A DNA stretch of 42,811 nt from Candidatus Vogelbacteria bacterium CG10_big_fil_rev_8_21_14_0_10_51_16 (GTDB lineage Bacteria > Patescibacteriota > Minisyncoccia > Phycocordibacterales > JACRKE01), in assembly GCA_002774795.1 (NCBI GenBank), contig PCYI01000019.1:65480-108290 (forward strand). The letters run 5' to 3'. The notes below the pieces were generated by a model. That model was not told the DNA's origin. It did no database searches and saw only the letters and a list, made by a program, of their open reading frames with translations. A program made the position numbers and the translations under genes. Shown here piece after piece: positions 37,295 to 42,811 of the stretch (the first letter of the stretch is position 1; each line of letters begins with the position of its first letter).

Positions 37295-40165
37295 TCAACC
37301 TGTCACTATGTTTATTAGCTTATTTGGGATGTAGATTACTTTTGTGACAGTACGTCCCTCAAGCCACTTCTGCATCTTTGGGCGAGCGAGGGCCTGCTCC
37401 CTAGCGGACGTTTCATCCAGCTCTTCTTTGGTGATAAAGGTGTCGCGGCTTTTGCCGTCTATCTGCACCGCGATCACATGCTCGTCCGACACCAGTTTGG
37501 CGGGGTCGTAGACGGGCCAGGAAGACCGGTGAACAGAGTCCGTATTCCCAAGCGCCTGCCACAACTCTTCAGCCATATGAGGGGCGAAAGGTGCCAGCAC
37601 TCTCAATAAAGCCATATAGGTTGACCTGGAAATAGTGCCCATTTTTTCGACTCCATTTACCAAAATCATCATGGCAGAGACCGCTGTGTTGAATTTGAAT
37701 TCAGCAATGTCCTCCCCCGCCTTCTTTATTGTCTGATGGAGAAGGCGCTCTTCCTCTGGCGGAGTCTCGACATTCTTGACCTTCTCTCGCAGACTCCAGA
37801 TGCGTTCCAAAAATCTGCGCACTCCAATGATGCTTTTCGTTTGCCAAGCGATGGCGTTTTCAAATGGGCCCATAAACATCTCGTAGAGTCTCAAGCTGTC
37901 CGCTCCATAAGTAGAGACAATATCGTCGGGATTGATGACATTTCCCCAGCGCTTAGCCATCTTTCGTCCGTCCTCGGCGAGGATAAATCCAAGAAATTCC
38001 AGACGAGCAAACGGCTCGGAGGTGCTCACTACTCCTATGTCGTGCAGAAATTTGTGCCAAAAACGGGCATAAATCAGATGTCGAACGGCGTGGTCTCCAC
38101 CAACATATACATCGACGGGGCTCCAGTATTTCTCTGCTTGTGGCGATACAAGCTGCCTGTCGTTATGAGGATCCATAAAGCGTAGGTAGTACCAGCTGGA
38201 GCCCGCCCACTGCGGCATCGTGTTGGTCTCTCGCTTCCCTGCGCCTCCGCAACTCGGGCAGACGGTATTTACCCACTCATCAATATTGGCCAAGGGTGAC
38301 TCCCCTGTTCCAGTCGGTGCATACTGTTCCACCGGGGGCAAGGTGATGGGCAAGTCGTCTTCGCTCACGGGCACAACACCACAGAGTAAGCAATGAATGA
38401 CGGGAATGGGCTCACCCCAATAACGCTGGCGGGAAAACACCCAATCGCGAAGTTTGTAAGTCGTTTTTGGCGCGGCTTTGATTTTCTTGGCTATTGTCTC
38501 CCGCCCCTCCGCACTGGTAAGACCACTGAACTCGCCGGAATCACTCAACACTCCTTCTCCAGTATAGGCAACATCGCCTGATAGCATCATGCGTTCAATC
38601 CAGAGCGGCATTTCGGTGTTGACCATTGTACCGGGGACAAAATGGTTCGCGTCGACCCAGAGCACTTCATTGTCGTCGGCGATTTCGTCAGTGATGGGTA
38701 CCCTCTTGTGACCCACAAGCTCAAAGTACACCCCGGTAGTAACTGCCACCCGATTCTCGTCTTTGTGCTTGGCGAAGTACGAGGCCTGAACCGGCGCCCC
38801 CAGGGTGCGCTTGTAGATTAGATTAGTGTAGCCACTTTCTTCCTCCACCTCCCGTCTGGCGGCTGCGACCGGGTCTTCCCCATCTTCAATCCCGCCTATG
38901 ATAATTGTGTCCCAGCCCTGCTTTTCATTCCTCAAGATGAGGTATTTATTTTCTTTGGGGTCAAAGACTATCGCGTGGACATTTCTGCGTGTTTTTGATG
39001 GTTTGTCCACCCGAGGTGGATTTACCTTGTAATCAACAAGGTGGGGCATGACAACATGCTTTATGGGCAGACCATACTTTTTGGCAAAAGCGTGGTCTCG
39101 CTCGTCGTGGGCCGGTACTGCCATCACTGCCCCGGTGCCGTAGTGTCCAAGTACGTAGTCGGCCACCCAGACGGAAATCTCCTCGCCCGTGGCGGGATTA
39201 ATCGCCTTTATTCCCTTGAGCTCCACCCCTGTCTTCTCCTTATCCACGGATGTCCGCTCTATCTCTGTTTTCTTTTTGCAGTCATCCAGATATTGTTGCA
39301 CCTCTTTGGAGTTTTGTGCTTTGTGCTTTGTGCTTTCTACAAAGGGGTTCTCCGGCGCCACAACCAGATAGGTGGCCCCATAAATGGTATCAAGGCGCGT
39401 TGTGAACACCTTTATGCTTTTGTGCTCCGCGCTTTGTGCTTTGTGCTTTGTGGAGTTTGCCAGAGTAAATTCCACTTCGTGTCCTTCGCTCCTCCCTATC
39501 CAATTCCGTTGAGCCGTCTTGATGGAGTCCGGCCAGTCAAGGAGGTCTAAATCCTTAATCAAACGGTCTGCATAGTCGGTAATCTTGAGCACCCACTGGC
39601 GCATGGGCTTCTTCTCCGCTTCGCTGTCACATCTCTCGCACCGGCCTCCGTCGAGGTCTTCATTTGCGAGGCCCGTCTGGCACGATGGGCACCAGTTTAT
39701 CGGCTCGTGTGATTCGAATGCCAGACCTTTCTCAAGCAGTTTTAGGAAAATCCACTGGGTCCATTTATAGTACGCTGGGTCTGTCGTATTTATCTCCCGT
39801 GACCAATCGTAGTCAAAGCCGATGATAGAAAGTTGTTCTTTGAAGCGAGCGATATTCTTTTTCACAGCGGCGCTTGGATGCACTTTATTTTTGATGGCGA
39901 AGTTTTCGGCGGGCAGGCCAAAGGCGTCCCAACCCATGGGGTGCAAGACGTTAAATCCGTTCATCCGCTTAAAGCGCGAGTAGATGTCTGAGGCTATGTA
40001 CCCCTTTGGATGCCCCACATGGAGGCCTTCGCCGGAAGGGTACGGAAACATATCGAGTACATAGTGTTTTGGCTTGGAAGATGTGTCTTCAGTTTTGTAG
40101 ACCTGATCCTTTTCCCACTGCTCCTGCCACTTCTCTTCTATTTTTTTATGGTCGTATGCTTCCAT
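37295..40165 (-). CDS. leuS: Leucine-tRNA ligase with a Nudix domain inserted in its editing domain
   Basis: This is a 956-residue class Ia synthetase. HIGH is HVGH (49-52), KMSKS is KMAKR (735-739), and zinc-type CPSC clusters lie at 159 and 636. The editing (CP1) domain has TTRLDT (255-260) and the catalytic-aspartate motif VPAHDERD (350-357). Between IKHVVMPH (about 375) and VAYTGEGVLSDSGEF (about 532) lies a full Nudix domain, about 385-515. Its box G424-x5-E430-x7-R438-E439-V-x-E442-E443-x-G445 fits the consensus exactly. The editing domain also contains two translated heptamer blocks (STKHKAQSAEHK and STKHKAQNSKE). TATAAT sits 4 nt before the ATG. Confidence 0.95.
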   Translation of the reverse strand: MEAYDHKKIEEKWQEQWEKDQVYKTEDTSSKPKHYVLDMFPYPSGEGLHVGHPKGYIASDIYSRFKRMNGFNVLHPMGWDAFGLPAENFAIKNKVHPSAAVKKNIARFKEQLSIIGFDYDWSREINTTDPAYYKWTQWIFLKLLEKGLAFESHEPINWCPSCQTGLANEDLDGGRCERCDSEAEKKPMRQWVLKITDYADRLIKDLDLLDWPDSIKTAQRNWIGRSEGHEVEFTLANSTKHKAQSAEHKSIKVFTTRLDTIYGATYLVVAPENPFVESTKHKAQNSKEVQQYLDDCKKKTEIERTSVDKEKTGVELKGIKAINPATGEEISVWVADYVLGHYGTGAVMAVPAHDERDHAFAKKYGLPIKHVVMPHLVDYKVNPPRVDKPSKTRRNVHAIVFDPKENKYLILRNEKQGWDTIIIGGIEDGEDPVAAARREVEEESGYTNLIYKRTLGAPVQASYFAKHKDENRVAVTTGVYFELVGHKRVPITDEIADDNEVLWVDANHFVPGTMVNTEMPLWIERMMLSGDVAYTGEGVLSDSGEFSGLTSAEGRETIAKKIKAAPKTTYKLRDWVFSRQRYWGEPIPVIHCLLCGVVPVSEDDLPITLPPVEQYAPTGTGESPLANIDEWVNTVCPSCGGAGKRETNTMPQWAGSSWYYLRFMDPHNDRQLVSPQAEKYWSPVDVYVGGDHAVRHLIYARFWHKFLHDIGVVSTSEPFARLEFLGFILAEDGRKMAKRWGNVINPDDIVSTYGADSLRLYEMFMGPFENAIAWQTKSIIGVRRFLERIWSLREKVKNVETPPEEERLLHQTIKKAGEDIAEFKFNTAVSAMMILVNGVEKMGTISRSTYMALLRVLAPFAPHMAEELWQALGNTDSVHRSSWPVYDPAKLVSDEHVIAVQIDGKSRDTFITKEELDETSAREQALARPKMQKWLEGRTVTKVIYIPNKLINIVTG
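38620..39020 (-). other. Nudix hydrolase domain inside leuS
   Basis: The segment covers residues about 383-515 of LeuRS. It starts with TRRNVHAIVFDPKENKYLILRN, as free-standing Nudix enzymes often do. It has the complete Nudix box and ends with NEVLWVDANHFV, a typical Nudix C-terminal strand. Such domains hydrolyse a nucleoside diphosphate linked to another moiety. The frame continues smoothly on both sides. Confidence 0.85.
39304..39454. repeat. Two translated heptamer arrays inside leuS
   Basis: tttg starts at 39305, 39313, 39320 and 39327 (tttc at 39334). A second array has units at 39419, 39426, 39433, 39440 and 39447. Both have a 7-bp period and the same orientation, unlike most pairs. 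They are translated in frame as STKHKAQ-type blocks in the editing domain. Confidence 0.8.
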
Positions 40166-40169
40166 TGAT

Positions 40170-40175
40170 ATTATA
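40170..40175 (-). promoter_or_regulatory. TATAAT box 4 nt before the leuS ATG
   Basis: A consensus -10 hexamer lies 4 nt upstream of the start codon with no SD and no clear -35. It would give a leaderless or nearly leaderless transcript. Confidence 0.4.
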
Positions 40176-40286
40176 ACTTATCTAGTCTCTCCACAATACA
40201 ATTTTATGCTTGAATAGGCAAACCTTTTGTTGGTGGTTGTGCTATGCTGTCCATAGGATAGTAGCGCAATTGAAAGGATGTGCGAA

Positions 40287-40619
40287 ATGCGCAAAGAAGA
40301 TTTTAGAGTCGTCACGACTCCGTATGTTGAGGTTGTGGTCCGAAGAGGAGTGGGATCGGGTCTCCTGCTGGAGCTCGAGCCGAACCGCCCTGACATCGTC
40401 GGCTTCTTTACAGAGATCCTCAGAGAGCGTCGTGGGGAAAGTACGGAAAACTCCGAGCACGTGTTGATGCCCGGGTGCCAACACGGTACATTTAGAATCT
40501 TCCGAGATGGCACTGTCCAGTGCGACCCGGAAGTCAGGCACGACTTCGTGGTCGCCCTGGCACGGCGCTGGAGGCGATCTCGAGAAGAGTTAGACAGACG
40601 CAACGGGACGTCAGGGTAA
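40287..40619 (+). CDS. Small unknown protein, cassette 3
   Basis: This protein has 110 residues from the ATG that has gaaagga about 8 nt upstream; an ATG three codons earlier is too close to the SD. There is no signal peptide or membrane helix. The first 40 residues look like beta strands (FRVVTTPYVEVVVRRGVGSG). The middle holds two cysteines and histidines (HVLMPGCQHGTFRIF and TVQCDPEVRHDF), which could bind metal. The C-terminus is strongly basic (ARRWRRSREELDRR). Unknown family. It is on the plus strand between minus-strand leuS and hppA and is preceded by a TGCTATGCT-like extended -10 box. Confidence 0.65.
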   Translation: MRKEDFRVVTTPYVEVVVRRGVGSGLLLELEPNRPDIVGFFTEILRERRGESTENSEHVLMPGCQHGTFRIFRDGTVQCDPEVRHDFVVALARRWRRSREELDRRNGTSG

Positions 40620-40633
40620 GAAAGGAGGTGGCT

Positions 40634-40720
40634 ATGGCCTTACCATGGTGTAGCCTCCTGTACAAAAAGGGCCGAGCGCAAAGCGCCGGCCCAATCTGTT
40701 TATGCCGTTTAGTAAACTAA
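40634..40720 (+). CDS. Possible 28-residue ORF with a perfect SD, cassette 3
   Basis: aaggagg lies 5 nt before this ATG and the frame runs 28 codons (MALPWCSLLYKKG...) to a TAA. It overlaps a terminator-like hairpin, so it may be a leader peptide, a remnant, or chance. The strength of the SD is the only real evidence. Confidence 0.25.
   Translation: MALPWCSLLYKKGRAQSAGPICLCRLVN
40669..40692 (+). terminator. Terminator-like hairpin after cassette 3
   Basis: gggccg-a-gcgc-aaa-gcgc-cggccc forms a 10-bp stem with a single bulge, followed by aatctgttta. It is GC-rich with only a short T-tract. It probably ends the cassette 3 transcript. Confidence 0.55.
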
Positions 40721-40803
40721 CGGCACTATTTCAATGACTCGATTCCGCGACCTTCCGCGTTAAGTCCGCGTGTGTCTGCGAGATCCGTTTAGTAAACTAA
40801 TGG
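40705..40803. repeat. Pair of palindromic direct repeats after hppA
   Basis: ccgtttagtaaactaacgg (40705-40723) and ccgtttagtaaactaatgg (40785-40803) are direct repeats exactly 80 bp apart. Each is itself an imperfect palindrome. They lie between cassette 3 and the hppA stop and might be the ends of an inserted segment or paired terminator or operator sites. Confidence 0.6.
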
Positions 40804-40805
40804 AA

Positions 40806-42811
40806 CTAAAGCATAATCAGCACCAGCAGAATGGCCACGATATTTGCGATTTTTATCATGGGATTGATGGCTGGCCCGGCGGTATCTTTGTATGGGTCAC
40901 CCACTGTGTCGCCCGTGACGGCCGCCGCGTGCGCGGGGCTTCCCTTGCCTCCATGATTTCCTGACTCAATGTGTTTCTTCGCGTTATCCCAAGCGGCTCC
41001 GCCTTTAGTCATAGAGAGAGCCAGGAATAGACCGGTCACAATGGTGCCTATTAAAAGCCCGCCGAGCGCCTCAAAACCAAGGAAGAAACCGACCAAAAGC
41101 GGCACCACAATAGGTATTAGAGCGGGTGCGATCATTTTTCGTAGAGACGCTTTGGTAACAATGTCTACGCAGGTTCCATATTCCGGTTTAGCCGTTCCCT
41201 CCATAATACCCGGAATCTCTCGGAACTGACGACGCACCTCTTCCACCACGCTTCCCGCTGTTTTTCCCACCGCCTCCATGGCCATGGCCGCGAATATGTA
41301 GGTGATGAGGCCTCCCAAAAAGAGACCGACGATAACAGAAGGATTAGAGAGGTCAAAAAAGATAGCTCCCTTTTGCAGGGCAATCTCCTGAGTATATGCG
41401 GAAAAGAGGACAAGCGAAGCTAATCCAGCCGAGGCAATGGCGTAACCCTTAGTGACCGCTTTAGTGGTGTTGCCGACAGCATCCAGTGGGTCTGTAATAG
41501 CGCGGACATCTTCTGAAAGCCCTGCCATTTCGGCAATCCCACCAGCGTTATCAGTGATAGGACCATAGGCGTCTATGGTGACAATCATGCCAGCGAGTGA
41601 AAGCATTGCCACCGAGGCGAGGGCGATACCATACAGCTCAGCAATGTTATAGGCACCAATGATAGCAATAACTATTACCAAAACAGGGAGTGCGGTGGCC
41701 CGCATCGAGAGAGCAAGACCGGCAATGATGTTTGTGCCGTGGCCGGTCTCTGATGCCTTGGCCAGATTACGTACCGGAGCATATTCGGTACCTGTGTAGT
41801 ATTCCGTGATTTTAATAATGAGGAAGGTGACTACAAAGCCAAGAATTACAGAGGACAGTATTTGGTTCTGGGTAAGCGGAAGGAAAAGCTCCGGATACCA
41901 TTGTGTCATAACCGCAAAACCGATGAGAGCAAACATGCCCGTAGCGGCCGCACCTTTATAGAGCGCCCCCATAATTCTTTTTGGGTTCTTGAGGGCGATA
42001 AACCAAGAGCCCACAATTGTGGCGACAAGGGAGATGGCTCCTATAACAAGAGGAAGTAAAACAATATTTTGTAGTGCGAGCTCGCTTATCCCGGCACCAA
42101 AGGTAAGCTCACCCAATACCATAGCCGAGATGATAGTGACCACGTAAGTCTCAAAAAGGTCTGCCGCCATGCCCGCGCAGTCACCGACGTTGTCGCCTAC
42201 GTTATCAGCAATGACCGCCGGGTTGCGGGGGTCATCTTCGGGGATACCGGCCTCCACTTTGCCCACAAGGTCCGCCCCGACGTCCGCGGCCTTGGTGTAA
42301 ATGCCACCCCCGAGGCGAGCGAAGACGGAAAGAAGGCTACCTCCAAACGCGAGGCCGATTAGGGCTGACAGGTCGTTTGTGATGCCATAGAAGCCGGCTA
42401 CGGCCAAAAGCGATAGAGATGCCACAAATATACCCGTCACTCCCCCGCCCCGGGTGGCGACCGCGAACGCTTCTCTCATCCCCACTGTGGCCGCTTGGGT
42501 GGTACGCACGTTTGCTCGTACAGATACCATCATGCCAATGTATCCAGCTAGAGCGGAAAGCATGGCGCCAACCAGAAAACCAATTGCGGTATTCAAGCCG
42601 AGTAGATACCAGAGGATAAGGGCGAGCCCGACTCCGACAGGCAAAAGCACGACGTATTGACGGTGAAGAAAGGCGGCCGCCCCTTCTTGGATGGCCTTTG
42701 CGATCTCGTTCATTTTTTCGTTACCGGCCGGCTGTTTCATGACCCAGTAAATCATGTAGATGCCGTAAACTACGCCAATACCGGAACACGCGAGCACAAA
42801 AGTGATTAAAT
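40806..42811 (-). CDS. hppA: K+-independent membrane H+-pyrophosphatase (5' end cut by window edge)
   Basis: At least 663 residues of a membrane-bound pyrophosphatase are present. It hydrolyses cytoplasmic PPi and exports protons. The frame stays open to the right edge, so the first membrane helix and true start lie outside. The PPi/Mg site is visible in EDDPRNPAVIADNVGDNVGD, with a matching GGAAWDNAKKHIES and TVGDPYKDTAGPA later. The subtype motif GNTTKAVTKGYAIASA has lysine where K+-dependent, sodium-pumping enzymes have alanine. This points to the K+-independent proton pump. About 14-15 membrane segments are visible. Such pumps recycle the PPi from tRNA charging and polymer synthesis. Confidence 0.93.
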   Translation of the reverse strand, partial: LITFVLACSGIGVVYGIYMIYWVMKQPAGNEKMNEIAKAIQEGAAAFLHRQYVVLLPVGVGLALILWYLLGLNTAIGFLVGAMLSALAGYIGMMVSVRANVRTTQAATVGMREAFAVATRGGGVTGIFVASLSLLAVAGFYGITNDLSALIGLAFGGSLLSVFARLGGGIYTKAADVGADLVGKVEAGIPEDDPRNPAVIADNVGDNVGDCAGMAADLFETYVVTIISAMVLGELTFGAGISELALQNIVLLPLVIGAISLVATIVGSWFIALKNPKRIMGALYKGAAATGMFALIGFAVMTQWYPELFLPLTQNQILSSVILGFVVTFLIIKITEYYTGTEYAPVRNLAKASETGHGTNIIAGLALSMRATALPVLVIVIAIIGAYNIAELYGIALASVAMLSLAGMIVTIDAYGPITDNAGGIAEMAGLSEDVRAITDPLDAVGNTTKAVTKGYAIASAGLASLVLFSAYTQEIALQKGAIFFDLSNPSVIVGLFLGGLITYIFAAMAMEAVGKTAGSVVEEVRRQFREIPGIMEGTAKPEYGTCVDIVTKASLRKMIAPALIPIVVPLLVGFFLGFEALGGLLIGTIVTGLFLALSMTKGGAAWDNAKKHIESGNHGGKGSPAHAAAVTGDTVGDPYKDTAGPAINPMIKIANIVAILLVLIML

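Overview
The window looks like a chromosomal segment of a Candidate Phyla Radiation (Patescibacteria) bacterium, probably from the Parcubacteria side. The signs are small, tightly packed housekeeping genes almost all on the minus strand; tRNA synthetases that have lost accessory domains (AspRS without its GAD insertion, AlaRS without its C-terminal C-Ala domain); a single-TM baseplate-J-like protein next to an FtsA/PilM-like ATPase; a membrane pyrophosphatase; and very few Shine-Dalgarno sites in front of core genes. TGA is used as a stop (for example at rpmJ), so this is not a code-25 lineage. The lineage is inferred from gene content only.

Layout, left to right. 0.3-7.2 kb is a cell-wall block (M23 peptidase, murG, ftsW, an ATP-grasp ligase, mraY, a PBP5-type carboxypeptidase). 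It is followed by scpB/scpA (chromosome condensation), then aspS and trpS. 11.6-13.5 kb is a cassette of four small unknown genes. 13.7-16.6 kb carries a DHH phosphoesterase, a phospholipase-D/cardiolipin-synthase-type protein and a PlsC-type acyltransferase. 16.9-20.7 kb is the grpE-dnaK-dnaJ heat-shock operon. 21-25.4 kb is the alpha-operon end of the ribosomal protein cluster (infA-rpmJ-rpsM-rpsK-rpsD-rpoA-rplQ-rplM-rpsI). 25.7-30.2 kb has the baseplate-J-like protein, the FtsA/PilM-like protein and alaS. 30.3-32.1 kb is a second cassette of small unknown genes, on the plus strand. 32.1-40.2 kb has mnmA, mltG, a membrane-anchored unknown, a sigma-4/HARE-HTH regulator and leuS. 40.2-40.7 kb is a third mini-cassette on the plus strand. 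The 3' part of a proton-pumping pyrophosphatase runs off the right edge.

Four things stand out. (1) About fifteen degenerate tandem arrays share an exact or near-exact 7-bp period but have different unit sequences at each locus. They mostly occur as facing inverted pairs between genes, and some lie in frame inside mnmA and leuS. (2) LeuRS carries a complete Nudix domain inserted in its editing domain. (3) Three cassettes of small orphan genes have near-perfect Shine-Dalgarno sites, usually with a small hairpin just upstream and their own terminators, in a genome whose core genes mostly lack SDs and often have a -10 box only a few bases before the start codon (leaderless-type). (4) Several hairpins at gene ends are inverted copies of the gene's own terminal codons (rpsI, mltG, the 5' end of mnmA).

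No tRNA, rRNA, CRISPR array or transposase gene was found.
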